NCBI RefSeq assembly: GCF_021545845.1
Contig: NZ_CP088923.1
Span: 2,356,001-2,420,000, forward strand
Source of the DNA: Rhodanobacter thiooxydans
Lineage (GTDB): Bacteria; Pseudomonadota; Gammaproteobacteria; Xanthomonadales; Rhodanobacteraceae
DNA length: 64,000 nucleotides
Direction of reading: 5' to 3'
Shown in pieces: positions 47,184 to 55,550 of the stretch. Positions within the stretch are counted from its first letter, which is position 1, and the number at the start of each line of letters is the position of its first letter. Position numbers and translations under genes: made by a program. A model generated the notes under the pieces. It was given only the letters and a program-made list of their open reading frames with translations, had not been told where the DNA came from and ran no database searches.

Positions 47184-47483
47184 ATGATCTTCGTGTCGAT
47201 TGCGGGTGACAAGCGCTCTCTGCAGGACGCCAGCCCCGACTGGATCACACAGCAAATTGAGCGTCGTCGACGGGATAACCTGCGAGTGTGTGTGACCGTG
47301 ACCATCAAGACCAGCGAGCTCGACATGCGCTTGTCGACGCCTGAGTGCGGGAGTGGTGGAGGCGGTCGCGCTCCAACCGATCAGGAGGCCCAGGTTTTCA
47401 ATCTTTGGACCAAGCTTCACTTGAACCAGCTTGGATGGTCACCCGGAAACGTCGTCGCTTTCCTGCGACAGGTTGATCGTTGA
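47184..47483 (+). CDS. Small hypothetical protein
   Basis: Open frame of 99 codons with a good ribosome site (CTGGAGAAAGACCC before ATG). Features: N-terminal IFVSIAGDKRSLQDASPDWI, a basic QQIERRRRDN segment and a glycine-rich linker GSGGGGRAPTDQE. It looks like a real small soluble protein of a type I associate with accessory regions, but I cannot name a function. Confidence 0.5.
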   Translation: MIFVSIAGDKRSLQDASPDWITQQIERRRRDNLRVCVTVTIKTSELDMRLSTPECGSGGGGRAPTDQEAQVFNLWTKLHLNQLGWSPGNVVAFLRQVDR

Positions 47484-47687
47484 TGCAGTTCGCGCGCCGC
47501 CAGAAACGGGCTTCGGACGCGGCTGTACCGTCCTTCGGAGACTTGGGCGCGACCCGGCGCCACCAGCATGTCGAGTAGTTGCGGAAGGTGTTTTTCGAGG
47601 GGCCACGGAAGAGGACGTAGGCTCTCTCGTAACCTTTCGAAACCCCGACGTGCAGCGTTGCCCGCATCCGAAAGTGGTGAACTTATT

Positions 47688-47836
47688 TCAGAACCGTCCC
47701 TTCTTCCATTCCCTGCGCAGTAGGGCCACCAGATCTTCCACCAACTGTTCAGCCTGCTGGGTCAGTGCGGGGCGGGGCCGATGGGCGGGGCGCAGATGTA
47801 CAGCTTCCGGCTTACCCATGAACATCTGAAACGAGC
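47688..47836 (-). pseudogene. Severed 3' end of the DUF4062 gene
   Basis: If the IS630 element and one TA are removed, the frame of the DUF4062 gene at 49043 continues here without a break: SSFQMFMGKPEAVHLRPAHR, then PALTQQAEQLVEDLVALLRR and a stop at 47688-47690. This gives about 49 more residues and shows that the insertion, not a natural stop, ends the gene. Confidence 0.8.
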
Positions 47837-47855
47837 TAGTACATCAACCTGCAAG

Positions 47856-48518
47856 TTATGAAACATAATGCCGACCGAGTTTTTGATCGGCATCTTGCCG
47901 GGTGAACTTCCATGCAATGGTGCGCTTGTGGGTGTTTCGGCCGTGTTGCCAAGCGGCGACTTCGCGGCGCAGGAGTGACCGATTTTCGATGCGCCGGTTC
48001 AAGCACTGGCGCGTGAGGATGCCAATTTCGATCTCCGCCATGTTCAGCCAACTGGCGTGTTTTGGCGTGTAGTGGAATTCGACGCGGCGCAGGAGCTTTT
48101 TGGCGGCGCGCGTGCCGAGCACATCATCAAAGCACTTGCGGAAGTGCGTGTTCAGGTTGTCCAGCACCAAGTGCAAACGCCGCGCCTTGGCGTAGGTTTG
48201 GGTGAGCAATTCACCCACGAAGGTCACGAAGTCCACCTTGCCACGATGCTCAGTGACCGAGACGATCCGGTGCCCGGCCTTGGGCTCGACCGCCACGAAC
48301 AGGTTGGCTGTCCCGTGGCGCGTGTATTCGTAGTCGTGCTTGGCGGGAACGCCTGCGGCCATGGGCAGCGTCGCGCGACTGTGGCCGAGCAACTGCAGGC
48401 TTTTTTCATCGAGGCAAATGACCGGCTCGGCGCGCGACAGTGGCCGCGCATACAGCTCAAGCAAGGCATACATGCGTTGCCGGTACTCTTCGCTCAGCAC
48501 CCCGATGCACCACATCAT
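47856..48518 (-). CDS. IS630 transposase, C-terminal DDE part (OrfB)
   Basis: Frame of 220 codons holding the catalytic core: first Asp in VICLDEKSLQL, second Asp in HLVLDNLNTHF and Glu in HASWLNMAEIEI. Probably translated only as a fusion with OrfA by -1 slippage on the A-run at 48541-48548; the fused stretch would read MLKKNDLKPWRKMM. Confidence 0.88.
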   Translation of the reverse strand: MMWCIGVLSEEYRQRMYALLELYARPLSRAEPVICLDEKSLQLLGHSRATLPMAAGVPAKHDYEYTRHGTANLFVAVEPKAGHRIVSVTEHRGKVDFVTFVGELLTQTYAKARRLHLVLDNLNTHFRKCFDDVLGTRAAKKLLRRVEFHYTPKHASWLNMAEIEIGILTRQCLNRRIENRSLLRREVAAWQHGRNTHKRTIAWKFTRQDADQKLGRHYVS

Positions 48519-48958
48519 CTTGCGCCAGGGTTTGAGGTCGTTTTTTTTAGCATGCGACGCACGGTTTCCCGGCTCACGCCACTCAACCCCGGCTCTTGGC
48601 GGGCGGCGCGTTCGAGCTCAACGATCGTCCAGCGCTGCCTACCCGCCGGTGGCGCAGAACAGGCCAGCGCCGTCACGCGCGCCTCCGCATCGGTGTCGTA
48701 TTGACGCGGACGACCTGCACGAGCCACATCGAACACCGCCAGGTCGACGCCCCCTTGCAGATACGCCGCACGGGTGCGCCATACGGCCGTGCGACCGATC
48801 CCCAGTACCGCCATGATCTGCGCTTCCGGCAAGCCACGATCCAGACACGACAGCACATGGGCCCGGTTCACCTCGCGCGTCGAGTGCACACCCTTGCTGC
48901 AAATCTTGTCGACGGCCAAGCGATCTTCTTCGGTCAGCTGCAACTCTGTTTGACGCAT
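48515..48958 (-). CDS. IS630 transposase, N-terminal HTH part (OrfA)
   Basis: Frame of 147 codons starting MRQTELQLTEEDRLAVDKIC. It contains the helix-turn-helix (GLPEAQIMAVLGIGRTAVWR) and a second HTH (GLSGVSRETVRRMLKK). It ends 12 codons after the slippery A8 run (A-AAA-AAC on the coding strand), which lies at 48541-48548. Overlaps OrfB by 4 bp. Confidence 0.88.
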   Translation of the reverse strand: MRQTELQLTEEDRLAVDKICSKGVHSTREVNRAHVLSCLDRGLPEAQIMAVLGIGRTAVWRTRAAYLQGGVDLAVFDVARAGRPRQYDTDAEARVTALACSAPPAGRQRWTIVELERAARQEPGLSGVSRETVRRMLKKTTSNPGAR

Positions 48959-49022
48959 GACGACACCTCTCTTCCAATCTCTGCTCTGAGTGGGCAGTAG
49001 TGCGAAGTGTAAGCATGTTTCG

Positions 49023-50006
49023 TTATTTTAGTGTCAATGTACTAGGACTCGCCTCCTGCTCTTTCTGCGTCCGCCACGTTCCACCGTCCCCACCTGTGAT
49101 CTTGGCGGCCAGCGCACAATGGGTCAGGCGCTGAGTAGGATCAACCTTGTCCAAGAGCCACGTAGCGTAGCGCAGTGCTTTAGAAAGTGTGACGATGACA
49201 TCTTCTTCAATCACCACCATGCCATGGCCGGCAAGGTTCAGTGGCAAGCTGATGTTGATTGTGCCTTCTGGCGCAAGTCGCACTTCGCCTTGGCCTTCGT
49301 CATGCGTCAGGACCAAGGCGTGACCTTGAACCTTCACGATGTTGGATTTCTCAGTCGAAAACAACTTGGTGGGGCCGAACAACGCCGCTTGGGTGATCTC
49401 ATCAGCCAACTGGCCGCTATCGATTTCACTGGGGCGAAGAATCGCTTGCTTTGGGCCCGGTGCAAGGGAGATCACCAGGCGCCGGCCGAACTGGGAATAA
49501 CCCGTCTGTTCCTCAGGGAGCGAAGCCAGAGCGTCCCGCAGCATGGCTTGCTCATCGACGGGACCCGTTGCATTGGCCACCATCCAGGCATGCAGCTGTT
49601 TGGTGACCAAACGGCGCAGGTCTTCAGGCGTTGAGAATTCTTGCCAGAAGAGCCCAGAGGCCCACTTGCCCGCTTCATCGATGAATGCGCTCTGCTCCGG
49701 TTCGCGCTGGGCCACTTTCTGCACGAAGCCAAAGACTGGGCGCTTCTCTCGGGCGTCACGATACTCCTCATGGGTCGCGGAGAGACCGGAGGACTGGGTC
49801 TCCCCATAACGCTCCCCCATCAAGAGCACCACGGCTGCCGCCTGGCGAACCCCTTGCAAACACGCGATCTGGGGAGAAGTTGGCTTTGCACCGAAGTCCT
49901 CAGCCATGATGGCCTCGCACTCCAATTGCTCGATGGCCTCTTTGGCGGCGGCGCGAAAGGGGACCATGCTGGAGATCAGTGAGCTGATGAATATTTTGGG
50001 TTTCAT
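49023..50006 (-). pseudogene. DUF4062-domain protein, interrupted by IS630
   Basis: Start MKPKIFISSLISSMVPFRAA at 50006 with AGGAAGG upstream. The DUF4062 domain occupies about residues 1-110 (CEAIMAEDFGAKPTSPQIAC, VVLLMGERYG); the remaining beta-rich part is unassigned. The last codons (after EQEASP) come from the IS630 end, and the true C-terminus lies beyond the element at 47688-47836. DUF4062 occurs at the N-terminus of some STAND/NACHT-type proteins and is a suspected sensor or effector domain in conflict systems; a stand-alone role is unknown. The encoded truncated protein might still fold. Confidence 0.75.
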
Positions 50007-50081
50007 GGCCGACCTTCCTGGAGTTGGGCTATTAAACAACGGAGACGTCTCAACAGATGCGACGGGTCGATGCGAGCCTAG

Positions 50082-50230
50082 GAGCCTGTCGGACTTTCAG
50101 AAAACCGCCAAATTTTGGTCAAAAATTGATCAAAATGGCTGGCGTGGGTCGCCTCAAATAGAGTTCGGGTCTTCGTGTTGCAACAGAATCGACGTACGAG
50201 GCACATGTCTCATCAAAGTCCGACAGGCTC
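50082..50230. mobile_element. 149-bp MITE copy 2, upstream of the DUF4062 gene
   Basis: Same length and ends as the copy at 11831-11979: GAGCCTGTCGGACTTT and complement, flanked by CTAG at 50078-50081 and 50231-50234. It lies 76 bp upstream of the DUF4062 start and so may disturb its promoter. The interior shares TTGCAACAGAATCGACGTAC with copy 1. Confidence 0.88.
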
Positions 50231-50333
50231 CTAGGGAAATTACCAATAGGGGGCAAAGCGGTGTCGTATGGAGACGAGAATGGATCGTCGGGGAATCCAC
50301 GTCCCGCGACGGGTTGCGACATCGAAGCCTTGG

Positions 50334-50993
50334 TCAGTGCTCTGTGATTTCTGTCTTCTCCCCCATCGCACCCTCTTGCTCGCGAAGAAAGCGGCCCCCG
50401 ATGACGACGGCGTGGATCTCTTGCTCGGCGATCTTGGTCAGCTCGGCTATGTGCGCTTTCAGGCCTTCCAGGTCGTCGGTGCTGGCGGGCTTCTCAGGAT
50501 CTTCTAGCAACGCCTGCATCCCGGAAAAGATCTCGCCCAGTTCCATCAGAGTGTCAAGTGAATCGGCCATCGGTCCAGGTACCTCAAGGTTCTCCTGATC
50601 ACCAAAGAGCCCCGTCAAAAATCCATGGATCTCTTCCGCGCGTGTCTCGACCAAGCTGCCCAGGCTCTGGCGCGTTGCCCGGGGCGGCATGGACAGCAGC
50701 CGATACGGTTGCGTCTCGTCCTGGTGCACGGTGAGCTCATTCCAAAGCCCGTTGATCAGTGCCTCCAGCAACTCATTGACTGCGTCGATGGATGGGAGCG
50801 CTGGCAACGCGCCGTCCCAGATCGTGGCCAGCACGTTCAAGGGCTGCACCGGAGCGACTGCGCTCATAGCGCCAAGAAACTGCGTGCAGACGGTGTGGTA
50901 GGGCGTCGGGCAGTCGTAGCGTTCCAGCAACGCGATGGCACGCGCCTCGATGCCGCGGCGGCGGTTGCGGTCGGCTGTCGATCGTTTTGGCAC
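50334..50993 (-). CDS. Hypothetical accessory protein
   Basis: Soluble protein of 219 residues beginning at a GTG with AGGAG 8 nt upstream (PKRSTADRNRRRG). The open frame extends further up to 51122, but that part is low-complexity and overlaps no ribosome site. Visible features: basic N-terminus, central GSLVETRAEEIHGFLTGLFG and an acidic C-terminal half. I do not recognise a family. It is read toward the DUF4062 gene from the same strand, with the MITE between them. Confidence 0.6.
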   Translation of the reverse strand: MPKRSTADRNRRRGIEARAIALLERYDCPTPYHTVCTQFLGAMSAVAPVQPLNVLATIWDGALPALPSIDAVNELLEALINGLWNELTVHQDETQPYRLLSMPPRATRQSLGSLVETRAEEIHGFLTGLFGDQENLEVPGPMADSLDTLMELGEIFSGMQALLEDPEKPASTDDLEGLKAHIAELTKIAEQEIHAVVIGGRFLREQEGAMGEKTEITEH

Positions 50994-51131
50994 AAGCAAA
51001 GCTCCTGGCACGGCAAGCCTGAATCGTAAGGCTGTTCGCGATTCCCCGCAAAAAAAAGCGACGCACCACCCACCGTGACTGCCCAAGGCAGCCACGGTGG
51101 GTGGTGCGCAGCCGCTACGCATTGTTACTCC

Positions 51132-51584
51132 TCACGTCACCGCGGACGCAGGCGCTTCCAGCGCTTCGGCCTTGGCGTGCAGCTTGTCCGTGAGGCTCAG
51201 TCGATGGCCCGGTGCGCGGGGTGCAGCCTCTGCATGGTTCGCCGCCGCCTGACGTGCGGCCACGCCCGTTGCGGGCGTCTCTGAACCCTGCGCGGCGTAG
51301 AACTCCTCGATCACCGCCGGTGTTTCCTCTTCCGAATCCTCGAAAGCCCCATGGGCGAGTCCTGCCGCGGCCGCACGATCCAGTGCCACCTGATCCCATC
51401 CCAGTGCCGTGCGGGCCTGGGCATCCTGCTGGGCCTGCTGTAGGGCCGCCTCCAGCGTCATCCCCTGGCGCACGATCAGGTCCACGAAGTACACCGCTGA
51501 TCGGTGGCTTTGCGTCGTGCTCTTGGCTCTAAGGCTAATTTTGCCCAACCCCCAAAAATGTAAAGTGCGTTTTTCAATGTTCAA
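51132..51584 (-). CDS. Hypothetical protein
   Basis: Frame of 150 codons. The middle is plausible protein (YFVDLIVRQGMTLEAALQQA, DQVALDRAAAAGLAHGAFED) with an acidic linker and an alanine-rich C-terminus. No ribosome site is visible before the ATG at 51584, and an internal start is possible. It lies between the hypothetical gene at 50334-50993 and the KfrA-like gene, all on the minus strand. Function unknown. Confidence 0.5.
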   Translation of the reverse strand: MNIEKRTLHFWGLGKISLRAKSTTQSHRSAVYFVDLIVRQGMTLEAALQQAQQDAQARTALGWDQVALDRAAAAGLAHGAFEDSEEETPAVIEEFYAAQGSETPATGVAARQAAANHAEAAPRAPGHRLSLTDKLHAKAEALEAPASAVT

Positions 51585-51706
51585 TATTGCCGGCTTTGCT
51601 TGGAGCGCTCACTTCCACAAGCGATTGTTTTTAAAGAATTAGCTGAACCTTGCTAAAATTAGCAAGAGGAGCGAAAGCGTGCTAATTCCTGCTGGATGAC
51701 CATCGG

Positions 51707-52639
51707 CTACCGGGATCCAGACGGATCAGGTGACTTCTTTCTAGTGCGCGACGGCTTCAACTTGAGGCTCTCCAATTTAGTGTGTAGCGCCGCTTCACGC
51801 AGGGTCGCCGCCTGCAGCGCCTGCTGAGCCGCGAGCAATGCTGCGGGGAGACCGTCCATCCGTGCCAGTTGCTGTTCTAGGGTGCTAGCGCGGGCCCCAT
51901 GTTCGGTGGCCAAGTGGTCTGCGGCACGCGCCGAAGCCATGGCTGTTTCCAACCGGGAGGCGATAGCCGAGGTTTCCCGTTCCTTCTGCCGCAGCGTTGC
52001 TTGGAGCGTCTTGGTTTCTTCCCGCGCCCGATCGATTTCCGCGTGCGCCCGATCTTCGACGGCCCGCAGATGCTGCGATTGGGCTTCACGCTCAGCATTC
52101 ACCGTGCTTTTGTGCGTCTCCAACGCTTCGGCGAGTTGATCGGCGCGCTGTTGCAGCCCGTCGCGTTGCCGGTTTAACTCATTTAATTGGGTGGTCTGCT
52201 GCTCGACGAGACGTTGGACGTCCGTCAGTCGCGTTTCGGCGACCTCACGGGCCTGGCCCGCGCTCTGCGCCAGTACCTGCGCTTCCGCGATCGCAATTTC
52301 CCAGATCTTGCGTTCTTGCGTGAGGGACGTTTGGGCGGCCAGGAGGGCATTCTGCTCTTGAGCAAGTGCGGCCTGAGCGCCAGCGGTAGCGTGCTCGCTG
52401 GCGCTCACCCACACCGCCCGGAACGCGGCGGCGACCTCGGGCGGTAACTCGGGTAAACGTGCTTCGCCTGCCATCCGTTGCGCCAACGCTTCCCACCAGG
52501 TTTCCAACAACTGGCCGACGCGGGCCGGACTACCGCGCCCCAATTCGGACCGCACGCGCTCGACGGTGGGGCGTTCGCCACGGGCCAAGACCCGATCGGC
52601 CGCGGCAATAACCTCAGTTTCCGGAACCCCGATCGCCAT
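51707..52639 (-). CDS. KfrA-like DNA-binding coiled-coil protein
   Basis: Protein of 310 residues. The N-terminal KfrA-type DNA-binding domain spans about residues 1-60 (VPETEVIAAADRVLARGERP, TVERVRSELGRGSPARVGQL). A long alanine/glutamine/glutamate-rich coiled coil covers about 90-280, and the tail is basic. KfrA of broad-host-range plasmids is an autorepressor with a structural coiled coil. Here it is divergent from a tyrosine recombinase gene across an 87-bp gap holding a 32-bp palindrome, so it probably represses both. Confidence 0.85.
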   Translation of the reverse strand: MAIGVPETEVIAAADRVLARGERPTVERVRSELGRGSPARVGQLLETWWEALAQRMAGEARLPELPPEVAAAFRAVWVSASEHATAGAQAALAQEQNALLAAQTSLTQERKIWEIAIAEAQVLAQSAGQAREVAETRLTDVQRLVEQQTTQLNELNRQRDGLQQRADQLAEALETHKSTVNAEREAQSQHLRAVEDRAHAEIDRAREETKTLQATLRQKERETSAIASRLETAMASARAADHLATEHGARASTLEQQLARMDGLPAALLAAQQALQAATLREAALHTKLESLKLKPSRTRKKSPDPSGSR

Positions 52640-52657
52640 ACCCTGCCCTCCATAATT

Positions 52658-52689
52658 AAGGTACGATAAGGGAACGGTTATCGTACCTT
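52658..52689. promoter_or_regulatory. Palindromic operator between KfrA-like and integrase genes
   Basis: AAGGTACGATAA (52658-52669) and TTATCGTACCTT (52678-52689) form a perfect 12-bp inverted repeat around GGGAACGG. It is placed between the divergent starts. Likely the KfrA-like protein's binding site. Confidence 0.75.
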
Positions 52690-52726
52690 ATCTGCCTGAT
52701 AGCGCAATTTTACTACGGCCAACGTA

Positions 52727-53800
52727 ATGAATATACTACATGAGCTGCGACCGCTCGCTAGCGTACCGGTCCTGGATCCGGCGCTGTTGGACGCCGCCGG
52801 CGCCCGCGCGGCCCAGGAATTCGTCGCTGATGGCACGCCGGCCAACACCGCGCGCAGCTACGCCAGCGCCCTGCGCTACTGGGCGGCTTGGTATGCGTTG
52901 CGTTACGGCCAGGTATTGGGCGACACGCCGGTGTCGGTCGCCGTGGCCAGCCAGTTCATCGTCGACCACCTCGAACGCAAAGCGGCCCACGGACTGCAGC
53001 ACGAACTGCCGGCGGCCCTCGATGCGCGGCTCGTGGCGCTCGGGGCCAAAGCGAAGCTCGGAGCGCTGGCGTATGCCACGGTGGCGCACCGGCTCGCGGT
53101 GCTGGCCAAGTGGCATCGCCTGCACGACTGGGAACCGCCCGGCGACGATCATCGGATCAAAACCTTGATGGCCAAGGCGCGCCGCGCCCAAGCCAAGCGC
53201 GGCGTGACGGTGCGCAAGAAGACCGCGTTGGTGGCTGAACCGCTGCAAGCGATGTTGGCCACCTGTACGGATGGCGTCCGCGGCCTGCGGGATCGCGCCC
53301 TACTCCTGCTGGCCTGGAGCGGCGGTGGTCGGCGCCGCTCCGAAGTGGTGGGGATCCAGATCGATGACATTCGCCGGCTGGGTCCCACCACGTGGACCTA
53401 CGCCTTGGGTCATACCAAAACCAATGCCACCGGCGGGCGTCGGGAGAAGCCCCTGCGCGGCGAGGTGGTGCTCGCCCTAGAGGCCTGGATCGAGGCCGTG
53501 CAGCTCACCGAGGGCGCTCTCTTCCGCCGGGTATACCGCAACGGTCGCGCCGGCGCCGCGCTCACGCCGGATCAGGTGGCCCGTATTGTCCAGCGGCGCG
53601 CGACGCTCGCAGAGCTGCCGGGCGATTGGGCGGCGCACAGCCTGCGCTCAGGCTTTGTGACGGAAGCCGGCCGTCAGGGCGTGCCGCTGGGTGAGGTGAT
53701 GGCGATGACCGAGCACCGCAGTGTGGGCACAGTGATGGGGTATTTTCAGGCGGGGGCGCTGCTCAGCAGCCGTGCCACCGATCTGCTGGCAAAAAAATGA
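52727..53800 (+). CDS. Tyrosine-type site-specific recombinase/integrase
   Basis: Phage-integrase family enzyme of 357 residues. A SAM-like N-terminal domain spans about 25-155, then the catalytic domain with Arg in GGGRRRSEVVG (about 203), Lys in GHTKTN (231), HSLR (304-307), His330 in TEHRS and the nucleophile Tyr339 in VMGYFQAG. All catalytic residues are present. It may mobilise the accessory region or a smaller cassette; a 27-bp palindrome 120 bp downstream is a candidate site. Confidence 0.92.
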   Translation: MNILHELRPLASVPVLDPALLDAAGARAAQEFVADGTPANTARSYASALRYWAAWYALRYGQVLGDTPVSVAVASQFIVDHLERKAAHGLQHELPAALDARLVALGAKAKLGALAYATVAHRLAVLAKWHRLHDWEPPGDDHRIKTLMAKARRAQAKRGVTVRKKTALVAEPLQAMLATCTDGVRGLRDRALLLLAWSGGGRRRSEVVGIQIDDIRRLGPTTWTYALGHTKTNATGGRREKPLRGEVVLALEAWIEAVQLTEGALFRRVYRNGRAGAALTPDQVARIVQRRATLAELPGDWAAHSLRSGFVTEAGRQGVPLGEVMAMTEHRSVGTVMGYFQAGALLSSRATDLLAKK

Positions 53801-53922
53801 GGTCAATGCCGGTTCGACGACAGGTGGAGAGTCGGCAGGAATTCATCCAAAAATCGGCAATTCGGCTTCTAAGTTACCGTTTGTAGGAACATTTCAGTTG
53901 CCTAGTAGTTCATTCTCGGGCA

Positions 53923-53949
53923 ATTGTGCAGCAGCCTGCTGCACAATTC
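53923..53949. repeat. 27-bp near-perfect palindrome downstream of the integrase
   Basis: AATTGTGCAGCAG and CTGCTGCACAATT separated by one C. It is the strongest structure in the 300-bp gap between the integrase and the toxin gene, which otherwise holds no gene. Could be a recombinase core site, an operator or a hairpin terminator without T-run. Confidence 0.55.
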
Positions 53950-54106
53950 AGGCGCCCCAGTGACGGTTCATCGGCCTACGGCACTACTTTTCTGGATCGC
54001 GGCCTTGCCTGCTCGTCACATACTGCGGTGACATGAAATGACTGCTATTACACTTAGTGTGGTAAGGTCATTGACACAAAAATGAAGGGGCGCTAGGCTC
54101 AACATC

Positions 54107-54403
54107 ATGGATGTGGATTTCGAAGACGCCTCGCTCAAGAGGCTTGAGGCGGACCCGGGATTTACGGCCGGCTACGAGGCCGCCATCGTCAAGGCGTTCC
54201 GAAAACGGATGCAACTCATCCGTGCGTCGGTCGACGAGCGCGCCTTTTATGCCATGAAGTCCCTGCATTACGAAAAACTGAAAGGAGACCGGGACGGTCA
54301 ATGTTCGATGCGATTGAACGATCAATGGCGGCTGCTCTTGCGCGTGCGGCAAGACGAGGACGGTAGAACGGTCGTGATCATTTCCATCATCGATTATCAC
54401 TAA
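54107..54403 (+). CDS. higB: HigB-type toxin of a type II toxin-antitoxin system
   Basis: Small protein of 98 residues of the RelE/HigB (plasmid killer) family. RMQLIRASVDERAFYAMKSL and LNDQWRLLLRVR match the family core. Such toxins are ribosome-dependent mRNA endonucleases. It precedes the antitoxin gene by 20 bp, the reversed toxin-first order typical of hig loci. Confidence 0.88.
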   Translation: MDVDFEDASLKRLEADPGFTAGYEAAIVKAFRKRMQLIRASVDERAFYAMKSLHYEKLKGDRDGQCSMRLNDQWRLLLRVRQDEDGRTVVIISIIDYH

Positions 54404-54423
54404 CCTTTCCCGAGGATGACCCC

Positions 54424-55539
54424 ATGAACACTGTTGCTGAAATCTTCCCGCCGGGTGAGTTTCTCCGCGAAGAACTGGAAGCTCGCGGTTGGTCGCAGAC
54501 CGAGCTGGCCGAGATCATCGGCCGTCCGGTGCGGCTGATCAATGAGCTGATCGCCGGCAAGAAGGCGATTACTCCGGAAACGGCCATCCAGTTGGGCGAC
54601 TCGCTGGGCACCGGCCCGGAGTTGTGGATGAATCTGGAAAGCCAGTATCAGCTGTCCAAGGTCCGCTCTACCGACGGCCTGATTGCTCGGCGCGCCAAGC
54701 TCTACGAGCGGTTTCCGGTACGCGAGATGATCAAGCGCGGCTGGATCGAGGCCACCAAGAGCATCGAGGTGCTTGAACAGCAGTTTCTCACGTTCTTCGA
54801 CGTGAACAGCCTGGAGGATGAGATTCCGTTCTGCCACGCCGCCAAGAAAACCGAGGTCCACGATCTGCCCAGCATGTTGCAGCTGGCCTGGCTGTGCCGG
54901 GCTCGCCGCATTGCGTCGGAGCTCGTGATCGCCCCCTACACCGAAGCCGGCTTGCGGCAGGCCCTGCCGCGTCTGTCGGCGCTCTTGTCCGCCCCCGAAG
55001 AAACTCGGCATGTCGCTCGGGTGCTCGCCGAGTGCGGCGTACGCTTTGTGATTGTGGAGCCCATTCCGGGCTCCAAGATCGACGGCGCCTGCTTCTGGCT
55101 CACCGACGTGCAGCCCGTGGTGGCGCTGTCGTTGCGCCTGGATCGCATCGACAACTTCTGGTTCGTGCTGCGCCATGAGCTGGAGCACGTGCTGCGCCGC
55201 CATGGTCGGGAACGCGGATACATCCTGGACCAAGACATGGAAGGGACCGCGGCCGACCAGATCAATGACGAGGAAGTGGTGGCGAACACCGAAGCTGCTG
55301 AATTTTGCGTGGCGCAGGACGAGATGACCGGATTTGTGGCCCGCGTGGCGCCATTTTTCGCCGCAGAACGCGTCGTGCTATTTGCGCAGCGCCTCGACGT
55401 GCACCCCGGCCTGGTGGTCGGCCAATTGCAGCGGCGACTCGGACGCTACGACCTGTTTCGCAAGTTTCAGGTCAAGGTGCGGCAAGCGGTGACGTCGTCG
55501 GCGCTGACCGATGGCTGGGGTATGGTTCACACGGTTTAG
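54424..55539 (+). CDS. higA: HigA-type antitoxin fused to an ImmA/IrrE metallopeptidase domain
   Basis: Protein of 371 residues, much longer than ordinary HigA (about 100). The N-terminal HTH is clear: PPGEFLREELEARGWSQTEL through AEIIGRPVRLINELIAGKKA (about residues 9-48). The C-terminal half is ImmA/IrrE-like, with HELEH at 251-255 as the HExxH zinc motif. Such fusions may let the antitoxin be cleaved or regulated in response to stress. It shares an operon with higB and a third gene 11 bp downstream. Confidence 0.87.
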   Translation: MNTVAEIFPPGEFLREELEARGWSQTELAEIIGRPVRLINELIAGKKAITPETAIQLGDSLGTGPELWMNLESQYQLSKVRSTDGLIARRAKLYERFPVREMIKRGWIEATKSIEVLEQQFLTFFDVNSLEDEIPFCHAAKKTEVHDLPSMLQLAWLCRARRIASELVIAPYTEAGLRQALPRLSALLSAPEETRHVARVLAECGVRFVIVEPIPGSKIDGACFWLTDVQPVVALSLRLDRIDNFWFVLRHELEHVLRRHGRERGYILDQDMEGTAADQINDEEVVANTEAAEFCVAQDEMTGFVARVAPFFAAERVVLFAQRLDVHPGLVVGQLQRRLGRYDLFRKFQVKVRQAVTSSALTDGWGMVHTV

Positions 55540-55550
55540 AGGAGCGGAAC

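Larger units (their letters stand above)
47839..49042. mobile_element. IS630-family insertion sequence
   Basis: Element of about 1.2 kb. The ends are imperfect inverted repeats beginning GTACAT and sharing GAAACAT about 20 bp in, and each is bounded by TA (47837-47838 and 49043-49044), the duplicated dinucleotide target of IS630. It carries two overlapping minus-strand frames joined by a slippery A-run, and it splits the DUF4062 gene. Confidence 0.85.
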
